DNA from: Oceanobacter sp. 1_MG-2023
GTDB lineage: Bacteria > Pseudomonadota > Gammaproteobacteria > Pseudomonadales > Oceanobacteraceae
Assembly (NCBI RefSeq): GCF_030689025.1
Contig: NZ_JAUYWA010000032.1
Coordinates: forward strand, 1 to 32,078
Direction: 5' to 3'
DNA: 32,078 nt
Shown: one piece after another, positions 15,549 to 24,064 of the stretch
Layout of the letters: each line of letters opens with the position of its first letter
Position numbering within the stretch: position 1 is the first letter of the stretch
Notes under the pieces: model-generated
What the model was told of the DNA's origin: nothing
What the model saw: only the letters and a program-made list of their open reading frames with translations
Databases searched by the model: none
Made by a program: the position numbers and the translations under genes

Positions 15549-18242
15549 ATGCAGCCCCGACGTTTATCCCTTTATTTGATCACGCTGGTCGCTGCCATCG
15601 CTTCCCTGCCGGGCTGCGGTATCAGTGAAGACAGCACAACGAGTACTGACACAGGAACAGATACAGCCACCTATGCGGTCAGTGGTACCGTCAGTGCTGC
15701 CAGCAATACGGCGGTCGATAGTGACATCAACGATATCTACGCCGATTACAGCAGCAATAATTCGCTCGAGACTGCACAGGCCATCACCAACCTGGTGACA
15801 GTCCATGGCTTTGTTACCCGTTATGGGACCCGTGGCGCGGTATCGGGAGAGTCTTCACTGGAGCGTTTCAGTAACAGCGGCGACCAGAACGACTATTACA
15901 GCGTCAGCCTGCAAGCCGGCCAGCGTATTGTTGTCCATGTGGTCGATGACAACAGCAACGACAGTGCCTACTACAACGGGGATGTGGACCTCCAGCTGAT
16001 TGATGAAAACGGCGATAACGTTGCCTCCTCCATCACAACATCAACCTACGAGACCCTGACGGTACCCGAAAGCGGCGACTACTATATTCGTGTGTATGCC
16101 TATTCCGGCACCAGTAAATATGTGATGTCGATAGCCACTTCGTCGACGTCGACCGGAGCCAGCACCGCCATCGGTAATGATTTTGTCAGTGGCCAGATGC
16201 TGATCCAGATGCAGCCAGACAGCCAACTTTCCGCCAGTAACCTGATCAGCAACAAACTGCCCAGCAGTGGCCTCAAGACCTTGTCGACCAGCACCGAGGG
16301 CAAGCAACGTCCGGCGCTGATGAATTTTGATGCTTCCGACAGCAGCGTTATGACGCTCGCAGCCAACGCTTCGCAGCACCCGGCCGAAAGTGGCAACTAC
16401 CAGGAAAAATTTGCCACTCTGATGGCGGTCAAACAGGTCGCTGAACAGGATGATGTCTTACTGGCCGAGCCGAACTACTGGCGCACCGCCTTCGCGACGC
16501 CAACCGACCCTCGCTACAACGAACAATGGCACTACACCGCCATCGACCTGCCGCTGGCATGGGAGCTGACCACTGGCGAACGCAGCGATGGCATCGATGT
16601 GATTGTTGCCGTCGTGGATACCGGCGTCTATCTCAGTCACAGCGATCTGAGCGATCAGCTGACCAGCGACGGCTACGATTTTATTTCCTCAACCAGCAAT
16701 TCGAACGACGGCGATGGCATCGACAACGACCCGGATGATCCCGGCGATAGCACCACCACCGGGTTCAGCTCCTGGCACGGCACTCATGTCGCCGGTACGC
16801 TGGCCGCAGCGACCAATAACGACCTCGGTGTCGCCGGTATTGCCTGGGATGCCAAGGTCATGCCGATCCGGGCACTGGGCCTTGAAGGCGGTACCAGCTA
16901 CGATATTCTGCAAGGGATGTATTACGCCGCCGGGCTCAGTAACGACAGCGGCACCGTGCCAGACCAGACCGCCGATATCATCAATCTCAGCCTTGGTGGC
17001 AGCAGTTATTCAGTGGCAGAGCAAAGCGCCATCACCACCATTCATGATGCTGGCGTTATTATTGTGGCCGCCTCGGGCAATGATGGCAGCTCCAGCGTGA
17101 GCTACCCCGCCGGTTACGACAATGTGATCGCTGTCGGTGCCACCAATGCCGACGATGACATTACCTATTATTCCAATTATGGCAGCCACCTCGACCTCGC
17201 GGCACCTGGCGGTAACATTAATCAGGACCTCAACAACGACGGCTACCAGGACGGTATCCTCAGCACTCTGGTCAACGACAGCACTGGCAGCCGCCGAAGC
17301 AGCTACGGTTATTACAACGGTACTTCCATGGCGACCCCACACGTTGCGGGTGTGATCGCCCTGATGAAAGCTGTTTATCCGGATTTGAACCCTGACACGC
17401 TCGATACCCTGATCAGCAGCGGCAGTATCAGTGATGACCTTGGTGACAGTGGCCACGACAACTACTTTGGTTATGGCCGCATCAATGCCCTGAAAGCCGT
17501 CAACGCCGCCTGGGAACTGGCCAACAATGGCGTCGTCTCGCTCCCGGCCTTGCTGCAGACCAGCCCGTCAGTACTGGTGATTGGTACGGACGACAGCGCC
17601 AGCTTTACCCTGTCCAATGTTGGTGGTGGCGAACCCAATATCACCAGCGTCAGCGCCACCAGCAGCTGGCTGACCGTGACTCCGGACAGTGTTGATGACC
17701 AGGGCTTTGGCAGTTACCTGGTGAGCGTAACGCGCACAGACCTCGCCGACGGCTACTACACCGACAAGATCACCATCACCAGCGATACCGGCAGCAGTAC
17801 GACGTTAACGGCCAATATGACCGTTGGTACCGTCACCGGGGATGGCGAGCTGACCATTCAATACGTGCTGTTTCTCGACAGCAGCGGCGAGGTGATCGAA
17901 GAAGCCATCACCAACAGCGATGGCAGTTTCTCGGCCAACGTCAGCGCAGGGGATTATCTGCTGTACGCCGGTTCGGATGTGGATGTCGACTACGTTATTT
18001 GTACCGATGGCGAAACCTGTGGTGCCTATCCAACCCTCAACAACCCGGAAACCGTGACCGTGAGTGATAGCCCGGTGAGCGGACTGGCCATGACGGTATC
18101 GATCCAGGCTCCGACCGTGACCAGCACCAGCACCGACAGTACCAGCACCGACAGTACCGGCACCGACAGTACCAGCTCGGCATCCACCTTGCTGCAACGC
18201 AGCAGCAGCCTGGCCCGTCAGCGATCCCTCACGCTCCCGTGA
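15549..18242 (+). CDS. Subtilisin-like (S8) serine protease, predicted surface lipoprotein
   Basis: The 897-residue protein starts at ATG 15549, with GGAGAAAG eight bases or fewer upstream. A lipoprotein signal with lipobox LPGC puts the lipid on Cys23. A bacterial pre-peptidase (PPC) domain follows, ending around ESGDYYIRVYAYSG. A propeptide-like region includes FVSGQMLIQMQPDS and VLLAEPNYW. The S8 catalytic domain has Asp357 (VVDTGV), His410 (HGTHVAGT), the oxyanion Asn in AASGNDG, and Ser593 (GTSMATPHVAG). A beta-sandwich domain resembling BACON comes next, then a carboxypeptidase-regulatory-like module and a Ser/Thr/Asp-rich tail. Asp-rich loops (NSNDGDGIDNDPDDPGD) suggest calcium binding. 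Likely role: extracellular protein degradation. The 3' end contains 15-base imperfect repeats. Confidence 0.9.
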   Translation: MQPRRLSLYLITLVAAIASLPGCGISEDSTTSTDTGTDTATYAVSGTVSAASNTAVDSDINDIYADYSSNNSLETAQAITNLVTVHGFVTRYGTRGAVSGESSLERFSNSGDQNDYYSVSLQAGQRIVVHVVDDNSNDSAYYNGDVDLQLIDENGDNVASSITTSTYETLTVPESGDYYIRVYAYSGTSKYVMSIATSSTSTGASTAIGNDFVSGQMLIQMQPDSQLSASNLISNKLPSSGLKTLSTSTEGKQRPALMNFDASDSSVMTLAANASQHPAESGNYQEKFATLMAVKQVAEQDDVLLAEPNYWRTAFATPTDPRYNEQWHYTAIDLPLAWELTTGERSDGIDVIVAVVDTGVYLSHSDLSDQLTSDGYDFISSTSNSNDGDGIDNDPDDPGDSTTTGFSSWHGTHVAGTLAAATNNDLGVAGIAWDAKVMPIRALGLEGGTSYDILQGMYYAAGLSNDSGTVPDQTADIINLSLGGSSYSVAEQSAITTIHDAGVIIVAASGNDGSSSVSYPAGYDNVIAVGATNADDDITYYSNYGSHLDLAAPGGNINQDLNNDGYQDGILSTLVNDSTGSRRSSYGYYNGTSMATPHVAGVIALMKAVYPDLNPDTLDTLISSGSISDDLGDSGHDNYFGYGRINALKAVNAAWELANNGVVSLPALLQTSPSVLVIGTDDSASFTLSNVGGGEPNITSVSATSSWLTVTPDSVDDQGFGSYLVSVTRTDLADGYYTDKITITSDTGSSTTLTANMTVGTVTGDGELTIQYVLFLDSSGEVIEEAITNSDGSFSANVSAGDYLLYAGSDVDVDYVICTDGETCGAYPTLNNPETVTVSDSPVSGLAMTVSIQAPTVTSTSTDSTSTDSTGTDSTSSASTLLQRSSSLARQRSLTLP
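18126..18176 (+). repeat. Imperfect 15-bp repeats encoding a Ser-Thr-Asp tail in the protease
   Basis: Units related to ACCGACAGTACCAGC repeat about three times and encode (S/G)TDST steps near the protein's C-terminus. Such length-variable tails often act as flexible linkers; that role is inferred. Confidence 0.7.
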
Positions 18243-18250
18243 GAGCAGCG

Positions 18251-18280
18251 CAACCGCAGAGTCCCTGTCCTCTGCGGTTG
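18251..18280 (+). terminator. Hairpin after the protease gene
   Basis: CAACCGCAGAG (18251-18261) and CTCTGCGGTTG (18270-18280) form a perfect 11-bp stem with an 8-base loop, nine bases past the stop. No strong T-run follows, so termination is probable by position rather than by textbook form. Confidence 0.55.
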
Positions 18281-18328
18281 GCAGGCTTTATGGCTGTTGC
18301 GGTATTCCAGTAACCCCAGGTACAGCCC

Positions 18329-18356
18329 GCGTTGCCACGCCAGAACGTGGCAACGC
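18329..18356. terminator. Perfect hairpin between convergent protease and qorB genes
   Basis: GCGTTGCCACG (18329-18339) and CGTGGCAACGC (18346-18356) make an 11-bp stem with a 6-base loop, 9 bases from the 3' end of qorB. It could serve both strands, but no poly-T flanks it on either. Confidence 0.45.
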
Positions 18357-18364
18357 AAGGCCGA

Positions 18365-19222
18365 CTACACAGCCAATGCTACCTTGACCATCTCTGCCAA
18401 CGGTGTGGTCGGACGTCCAATCAGTTGACTCAGGGTTTTGCTGTCATCAAACAACCCGCCTTTTGATGCGCCGGTATCCGACTCCGCCAGCAGGGTCGCG
18501 ATATAATCGGGCAGACCAGCCCCCATCAGGGCCGCAGCGTAGTCTGCTTCGGGCATATTCTGATACACAATGGTCTTACCAGTCTGGGTTGCAATCTCAC
18601 TCGCCAGCGCGGTCAGCGTGTAGGCATTATCACCCGCCAATTCATAGACCTTGCCTGCCTGCGACGCAGCGGATGTCAACACAGCAGCGGCAGCAGCGGC
18701 GTAATCCGCTCGTGCTGCCGAGGCAATACGCCCCTCCCCGGCACACCCGAAGACTGCGCCGTGCTCCAGTGCCGTCGGCACGCTGGCGGTATAGTTTTCG
18801 GTGTACCAGCCATTACGCAGTAACACATACGGCACATTGGACTCGGCCAACGCCTGCTCGGTCTGCTGGTGCTCCAGAGCCAGCGGTAACGGTGACTCGG
18901 CAGCATGCAGAATACTGGTGTACGCCAGTAATCCAACCCCTGCCGCCTGTGCAGCAGCAATCACATTCTGGTGCTGGGGGAAACGCTGCCCCACTTCGCT
19001 GGAAGAAATCAGCAGTACCTTGTCAGCACCTTCAAACGCCGCTGTCAGTGCCGCTGGCTGGCTATAATCTGCCGCTTTCACGACCACCCCCAGAGCTGCC
19101 AGGTCGGCCACTTTTTCAGGGTTGCGTACCGCCGCCACAATCTCTGCCGCAGGCAGTGTTTGCAGCAATGCGTCGATCACCAGACGGCCCAGCTGGCCAG
19201 ATGCACCTGTTACAACAATCAT
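18365..19222 (-). CDS. qorB: NmrA-type NAD(P)H:quinone reductase QorB
   Basis: The 285-residue protein corresponds closely to E. coli QorB (YtfG, 286 residues). It has the Rossmann motif GASGQLG (6-12), then LLISSSEVGQRFPQHQNVI, VLLRNGWYTENYTASVPTAL, RADYAAAA and the ending GASKGGLFDDSKTLSQLIG. QorB reduces quinones with NADPH and is placed in the atypical, NmrA-like short-chain dehydrogenase group. It is divergently transcribed from an HxlR-type regulator, the same pair as ytfG-ytfH in E. coli. The ATG at 19222 has GAGGAAT just upstream. Expression is probably controlled by that neighbour. Confidence 0.93.
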   Translation of the reverse strand: MIVVTGASGQLGRLVIDALLQTLPAAEIVAAVRNPEKVADLAALGVVVKAADYSQPAALTAAFEGADKVLLISSSEVGQRFPQHQNVIAAAQAAGVGLLAYTSILHAAESPLPLALEHQQTEQALAESNVPYVLLRNGWYTENYTASVPTALEHGAVFGCAGEGRIASAARADYAAAAAAVLTSAASQAGKVYELAGDNAYTLTALASEIATQTGKTIVYQNMPEADYAAALMGAGLPDYIATLLAESDTGASKGGLFDDSKTLSQLIGRPTTPLAEMVKVALAV

Positions 19223-19282
19223 GATTATTCCTCTTTTTTGGTTGGCGATTATTCATCGAGTGACAACAGGCTAGCCCCAATG

Positions 19283-19297
19283 CTAACTTTAAGTAAG
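19283..19297. promoter_or_regulatory. Inverted repeat between qorB and ytfH, candidate HxlR-type operator
   Basis: CTAACTT-T-AAGTAAG is a 7-1-7 inverted repeat with one mismatch, 33 bases upstream of the ytfH start and about 60 from qorB. A direct repeat GTAAGTA also occurs at 19293-19299 and 19311-19317. The position in a 107-base divergent gap suits an operator controlling both genes; no binding data are implied. Confidence 0.45.
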
Positions 19298-19329
19298 TAC
19301 CAACAAAAAGGTAAGTATGGAAATACATC

Positions 19330-19770
19330 ATGACAAATACAGAATCGAGCACCTCTATCGACCAGGATCTCCCCCTTACCGAACAGTTAAGAACCGGCAA
19401 CCTGTTCGCCAGCCCTTGCCCGTCAAGGGATGTACTCAAACACGTGTGTAGCCGCTGGGGGGTGTTGATACTGATCTCCCTGCGCGATGGAACACACCGG
19501 TTCAGTGAACTCCGCAAACGCATCGGGGGCGTCAGTGAAAAAATGCTGGCCCAGAGCCTGCAGGCACTGGAGCAGGATGGCTTTATTGAACGGATTGCCT
19601 ATCCGGTGGTACCGCCTCATGTAGAATACAGCCTGACAACCAGCGGCGAAGAAATCGCACGCCTGGTGGCCACGCTGGCCGACTGGATCGAAGTGAATAT
19701 GTCGCAAATTACCGCAGCACAACAGCAACACCAGAGCCGCCAGATCACCACTGACGAGAGTTCACGATGA
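19330..19770 (+). CDS. ytfH: HxlR-family (YtfH-like) transcriptional regulator
   Basis: A 146-residue winged-helix protein resembling E. coli YtfH. The conserved block CPSRDVLKHVCSRWGVLILI leads into the HxlR helix-turn-helix RFSELRKRIGGVSEKMLAQS and LQALEQDGFIERIAYPVVPP, with HVEYSLT after it. The Cys in the CPSRD motif is the residue used for redox sensing in several HxlR/QorR proteins. A second Cys six residues on (HVCSRW) could allow intramolecular chemistry. It is divergent from qorB and overlaps ansA by four bases. The ATG has only a weak Shine-Dalgarno sequence (GGA). Inference: it senses quinones or electrophiles and controls qorB. Confidence 0.88.
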   Translation: MTNTESSTSIDQDLPLTEQLRTGNLFASPCPSRDVLKHVCSRWGVLILISLRDGTHRFSELRKRIGGVSEKMLAQSLQALEQDGFIERIAYPVVPPHVEYSLTTSGEEIARLVATLADWIEVNMSQITAAQQQHQSRQITTDESSR

Positions 19771-20876
19771 ACAAACGCCTGCTCATTATATATACCGGCG
19801 GCACCATTGGCATGGCGCTGGGGGAACAGGGTTACCACCCGGTCACAGGCTTTGGCGACCAACTGGGGCAATACCTGCCTGCCCATTGTTATCCAGCATT
19901 ACCACTCTATGACGTACTGGAACTGGACACCCTGATCGACAGCGCCAATCTGACGCCAGCCGACTGGCTCCGGATCGCTCGGCCGCTGCAACAACACTGG
20001 CAGCAATACGACGGTTTTGTAATCTTGCACGGCACCGACACCATGGCTTATACCGCCTCTGCCCTGTCGTTTATGCTGGATGCCATCAACAAACCGGTGG
20101 TTATTACCGGCTCCCAGATTCCTTTGGTTGAAACCGATAGCGACGGCGTGGATAACCTCTGCCACAGTCTGTTACTGGCCGCCTCGGATGCCTTGCCGGA
20201 GGTTTATATTTGTTTCCATGGCCGGATTTTACGGGGCAACCGCAGTGTAAAGGTCAGCGCCACCGCCATGGCGGCCTTTGATTCCCCCAATTATCCCTGG
20301 CTGGGCACCGTCTCTTGTAGCGATAACGAGAACCAGGGTACCAGCACCGGCTGTCAATTTTCTCCGGCATCAGCACTTGTATCAGCACCGCTATCAACCT
20401 CTGGCATAACACCCTCAGCCACCCCGTTACCGCTCCACAAACCAACAGGGCCAACAGCACAGTCCTTGCCAGAATTTCAGCCCGACGCTGTTACGGTGCT
20501 GACGCTGTACCCCGGAATCAGCGCCGGGATGGTTCAGGCCGTTGTGGATTGTCCGGCGGTAAAAGCCGTGATCTTACGCAGTTACGGCATGGGAAATCCC
20601 CCCGACAATAATCAGGCTCTGATCGATGCACTGGCAGACGCCAGCCAGCGCGGTGTGGTGATTCTGAACCTGAGTCAGTGCCAGCATGGTCGAGTGATCC
20701 AGGGCACCTACGCCACCGGGGCAACACTCAATCGCATTGGGGTGATCAGTGGTGCCGATCTGACGCTGGAAGCGGCCTTTGCCAAATTACACTGGCTGCT
20801 GGCAAGCGGTTGCAGTGCCGACACCATTCGAGCTCACATCGCGGTTGCCATTTGCGGTGAATGTAGCGAAGCCTGA
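19767..20876 (+). CDS. ansA: Type I (cytoplasmic) L-asparaginase
   Basis: A 369-residue AnsA-type asparaginase, hydrolysing L-asparagine to aspartate and ammonia; E. coli AnsA is about 338 residues. The catalytic threonines are visible in YTGGTIG (9-15) and ILHGTDT (86-92), and Lys162 lies in RGNRSVKVSA. The C-terminal domain shows LYPGISAGMVQ, RSYGMGNPPD and the ending GVISGADLTLEAAFAKLHWL. There is no signal peptide. The interdomain linker (about 184-238) is a Ser/Thr/Pro/Ala-rich low-complexity stretch, longer than in E. coli. Start and ytfH stop overlap (ATGA), so translation is coupled to a redox-type regulator gene, an odd pairing. A GC hairpin (ACCCC...GGGGT, about 20877-20899) may end the transcript. 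Confidence 0.9.
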   Translation: MNKRLLIIYTGGTIGMALGEQGYHPVTGFGDQLGQYLPAHCYPALPLYDVLELDTLIDSANLTPADWLRIARPLQQHWQQYDGFVILHGTDTMAYTASALSFMLDAINKPVVITGSQIPLVETDSDGVDNLCHSLLLAASDALPEVYICFHGRILRGNRSVKVSATAMAAFDSPNYPWLGTVSCSDNENQGTSTGCQFSPASALVSAPLSTSGITPSATPLPLHKPTGPTAQSLPEFQPDAVTVLTLYPGISAGMVQAVVDCPAVKAVILRSYGMGNPPDNNQALIDALADASQRGVVILNLSQCQHGRVIQGTYATGATLNRIGVISGADLTLEAAFAKLHWLLASGCSADTIRAHIAVAICGECSEA

Positions 20877-21214
20877 ACCCCTGTGAACTGACGGGGTACT
20901 GGTCAATCACCAGGTATCCCGGCCCTTATGCTTGATACAGGCACAGTCCTCTCGATCCTCTTAACAGATAGCCCGGTTTGCAATCAAAGTGATCGAACGA
21001 TCAGTTCATCAAACCGTCCTCCATGCAATAAAAACCACACGGTTTTATACGAACATAGATCAATAAATGACATATGTGGCCATTTTTGAACACTTGATCA
21101 CTATCTTCGTCATACCGATCGCAGCTGCTCCATGCCATTTCTGTCCGACTCGCCATGGCGCCTGACCAGCGTGTAAAGCTCACTGTTTTTAATGAACTTG
21201 TATAGGGACCCAGC
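20877..21214. other. 338-bp intergenic region upstream of iorA
   Basis: No gene is evident. Besides the post-ansA hairpin it contains a 14-bp perfect palindrome (20990-21003) and AT-rich segments (CGGTTTTATACGAACATAG near 21040) where a promoter could sit. I could not fix -35/-10 boxes. Confidence 0.5.
20990..21003. promoter_or_regulatory. Palindrome TGATCGAACGATCA upstream of the iorAB operon
   Basis: TGATCG-aa-CGATCA is a perfect 6-2-6 inverted repeat 211 bases before the iorA start. It could be an operator, but no regulator gene is adjacent to the operon, so the partner is unknown. Confidence 0.35.
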
Positions 21215-21682
21215 ATGATCTCTCTGACCATCAATGGCACACCACAACAGCTGGAGGTAGCGGCCGATACGCCGATTCTCTGGGTGTTGCGCGATACATT
21301 ACAAATGACAGGCACACGGTTTGGTTGTGGCATGGCGCTGTGTGGCGCTTGCACCGTCCATCTCGATGGTAACCCGATTCGATCCTGCGCAACGCCGGTC
21401 AGCTACGCGGCGGGCAAACACATCACTACCATCGAAGCGATGGAAAATGATGCCGTTGGCCAACGAGTGCAGGATGCCTGGATGGACGAAGCCGTTGCCC
21501 AGTGTGGCTACTGCCAGTGTGGTCAGATCATGAGTGCGGTAGCCTTGCTGAAGTCCAACCCCAAGCCCACCGACAAGGACATCACCAATGCCATGAACGG
21601 CAATATCTGCCGCTGCGGCACTTACCCGCGTATTCGCAAGGCCATTCACCGTGCAGCGTTATACACGGAGGTAAAGGCATGA
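21215..21682 (+). CDS. iorA: Isoquinoline 1-oxidoreductase-type [2Fe-2S] small subunit
   Basis: The 155-residue iron-sulfur subunit of a molybdenum hydroxylase relays electrons from the Mo centre. The plant-type [2Fe-2S] cluster ligands are C38, C43, C46 and C58 ([19 protein letters not shown]). The second cluster ligands are C97, C100, C132 and C134 ([21 protein letters not shown]). No FAD subunit is present, which matches the two-subunit IorAB/aldehyde dehydrogenase class that uses cytochrome or other external acceptors. It is first in an operon; AGGGA at 21204-21208 supports the ATG. Start of iorB overlaps its stop (ATGA). The true substrate is unknown; N-heterocycles or aldehydes are the family's range. 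Confidence 0.92.
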   Translation: MISLTINGTPQQLEVAADTPILWVLRDTLQMTGTRFGCGMALCGACTVHLDGNPIRSCATPVSYAAGKHITTIEAMENDAVGQRVQDAWMDEAVAQCGYCQCGQIMSAVALLKSNPKPTDKDITNAMNGNICRCGTYPRIRKAIHRAALYTEVKA

Positions 21683-24048
21683 GCACCTCAACCACAACCG
21701 ACCCGTTATTGCTCGCCAATGTCAGTCGTCGAGGTTTACTCAAAGGTCTGGGAGCCGCTGGTGCACTGGTACTCGCTGCCCGCTGGGATCTGGCCGTTGC
21801 AGCCGAGGACGAGGCCCCAAAATACGGTGCCGATGCCATGCCCCATGGCTGGGTCGACAACCCCAATGTGTTTATCAGCATCGCTGTGGACGGCTCAGTC
21901 ACTATCATTAACCACCGGGCCGAAATGGGTCAGGGTATCCGCACCAGTCTGGTGATGGTAATTGCAGATGAAATGGGCGCTGACTGGTCCTCTGTCAAAG
22001 TTATGCAAGCCGATGCCGACGAAGCCCGTTACGGCAACCAGAATACCGATGGCTCACGCTCCATGCGCCACTTTTTTGAGCCGCTGCGCCGCTGTGGTGC
22101 TGCCGCCCGTACCATGCTGGAACAGGCCGCCGCACAACATTGGCAAGTCCCGGTCAGCGACTGCACGACCACCGTCCATCAGGTAATTCATACCCCGAGC
22201 GGCCGAGCATTGTCGTTTGGTGAGCTGGCAACCACGGCCTCTGAGCTGCCGGTTCCGGAGCGCCAGTTCCTGCGCTTGAAAACCCGGGAGCAGTGGCGCT
22301 ACATCAACAAACAACCCGATCAGTTGCCACCGGGCACTACGGAAAAAGCCGGTCAGCCAATGGCCATTGATGGCCGCGATATTGTCTCTGGCAAAGCCAT
22401 TTACGGTGCCGATGTTATCCTCGACAACATGCTGTTTGCGGTGATTGCCCGACCACCGGTATACGGTGCCAGTATCCAATCAGTCGACGATAGCGCCGCC
22501 TTACAGGTGCCCGGCGTGGTCAAAGTCGTGCAGCTACCCACCGCCAGCATCGCTTCGGCCTTTTCGCCATTGGGTGGTGTGGCCGTCATCGCAAACAGCA
22601 CCTGGGCGGCACTCAGTGGCCGCAAGGCGCTGACGATCACCTGGGACAACAGCAGCGCCGGTGATAATGCCGCTTACGACTCCGTTGCCTTCAAAGCAGC
22701 GATGGAAGCCGAGTCATTAAAACCCGGCAAAGTCGTCCGTACCCAAGGAGATATCCAGCAAGCACTGAACAGTGCCGACCAGCGCTTTGAAGCCAGCTAT
22801 TATTCGCCGCATATGGCGCAAGCTCCGATGGAACCACCTGTTGCCATTGCCCACATCAAGGACGGTCGGGTCGAAGCCTGGGGGCCGGTTCAAAACCCGC
22901 AAGCGGCCCGTGATGGCCTTGCCAAACGTTTGTCTCTGGAAGCTGACAACGTCACCGTACACGCCACCTTGCTGGGTGGGGGCTTTGGCCGCAAAGCCAA
23001 GCCGGATTTCGTTTTTGAAGCCGCCGACCTGTCGCAAATCATGGACGGCCGTCCAGTCCGGGTGCAGTGGAGCCGGGAAGACGACTTGCACCACAGCTTT
23101 TTCCATACGGTATCGGTCGACCGACTCGAAGCCTCATTTAACAAAGAGAGCGAGGTCACTGGCTGGTTACATCGCTCGTTGTCACCCAGCATCAAGTCAC
23201 TGTTTGGCCCCGATAGCGGCCACATGTCCGATATTGAGCTGGCCATGGGTGTGCGCAATATGCCGTTTGATATTCCGGCGATCCAGCAAGAAACCGGCGA
23301 AGCCATGGCCCACGTGCGTATTGGCTGGTTCCGCTCGGTGTATAACATCCCCCATGCTTTTGCGATCCAGAGCTTTGTTGCCGAGCTGGCTCATAAAGCC
23401 GGTAAGGATCACCGTGACTTTTTGCTGGAGTTGTTAGGGCCAGACCGTCAGATTGACCCGCGCAATCAGAATGAACCCTGGAACTACCGTGAAGACCCGA
23501 TACGCTACCCGATCGATACTGCCCGCTACCGCGATGTCATCAAAACCGCAACCCGTAAAGCCAACTGGCCTGGCGGCACCCGTATTGCGGCACGCCGCGC
23601 CTTGGGGCTGGCGGTGCACCACAGCTTTATGTCGTACGCGGCGGTCGTGATGGATGTTGAGGTCAGCGAACAGGGTGAAGTCATCATTCACCGCGTCGAT
23701 ATCGCCTTTGACTGTGGCCCACAGGTCAATCCGGAGCGGATTCGTTCGCAGCTGGAAGGCGCCTGTGCCATGGGGGTCGGCATTGCCATGATGACGCAAA
23801 TCACCGCCGGTGACGGCAAGGTACAACAGGATAATTTCCACAATTATCTGGTGCCTCGCCACAGTCAGGTGCCGAAAGAGATTCACATCCATGCGGTGAA
23901 TGACCGCCTCGATGTGCCTATTGGCGGTGCCGGTGAACCTGGCGTACCACCGATTGCTCCGGCCTTGTGTAACGCCATTTTTGCCGCAACAGGCCAACGT
24001 ATTCGCACCTTGCCAATTGCTGGCCAGCTGCGTACCGGCAACAGCTGA
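21679..24048 (+). CDS. iorB: Isoquinoline 1-oxidoreductase-type molybdopterin large subunit, Tat-exported
   Basis: A 789-residue xanthine oxidase-family Mo subunit. The start is ATG 21679, not an upstream in-frame start inside iorA, because it gives a twin-arginine leader [19 protein letters not shown] (RR at 17-18) and four-base coupling to iorA. Domains: an N-terminal segment with [19 protein letters not shown], the aldehyde-oxidase hammerhead ([20 protein letters not shown]), Mo-binding segments ([22 protein letters not shown]), and a C-terminal catalytic Glu in [10 protein letters not shown]. The Tat signal sends the folded heterodimer to the periplasmic side. By family knowledge it should carry molybdopterin cytosine dinucleotide, which fits the downstream mocA-like gene. 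Confidence 0.92.
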   Translation: MSTSTTTDPLLLANVSRRGLLKGLGAAGALVLAARWDLAVAAEDEAPKYGADAMPHGWVDNPNVFISIAVDGSVTIINHRAEMGQGIRTSLVMVIADEMGADWSSVKVMQADADEARYGNQNTDGSRSMRHFFEPLRRCGAAARTMLEQAAAQHWQVPVSDCTTTVHQVIHTPSGRALSFGELATTASELPVPERQFLRLKTREQWRYINKQPDQLPPGTTEKAGQPMAIDGRDIVSGKAIYGADVILDNMLFAVIARPPVYGASIQSVDDSAALQVPGVVKVVQLPTASIASAFSPLGGVAVIANSTWAALSGRKALTITWDNSSAGDNAAYDSVAFKAAMEAESLKPGKVVRTQGDIQQALNSADQRFEASYYSPHMAQAPMEPPVAIAHIKDGRVEAWGPVQNPQAARDGLAKRLSLEADNVTVHATLLGGGFGRKAKPDFVFEAADLSQIMDGRPVRVQWSREDDLHHSFFHTVSVDRLEASFNKESEVTGWLHRSLSPSIKSLFGPDSGHMSDIELAMGVRNMPFDIPAIQQETGEAMAHVRIGWFRSVYNIPHAFAIQSFVAELAHKAGKDHRDFLLELLGPDRQIDPRNQNEPWNYREDPIRYPIDTARYRDVIKTATRKANWPGGTRIAARRALGLAVHHSFMSYAAVVMDVEVSEQGEVIIHRVDIAFDCGPQVNPERIRSQLEGACAMGVGIAMMTQITAGDGKVQQDNFHNYLVPRHSQVPKEIHIHAVNDRLDVPIGGAGEPGVPPIAPALCNAIFAATGQRIRTLPIAGQLRTGNS

Positions 24049-24064
24049 GGCGGCGCTTAATACC

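Noticed and set aside
18251..18356. Structured small RNA gene formed by the two hairpins
   Set aside because: Both hairpins lie in a convergent 3' gap, which is the normal place for terminators; no promoter was seen.
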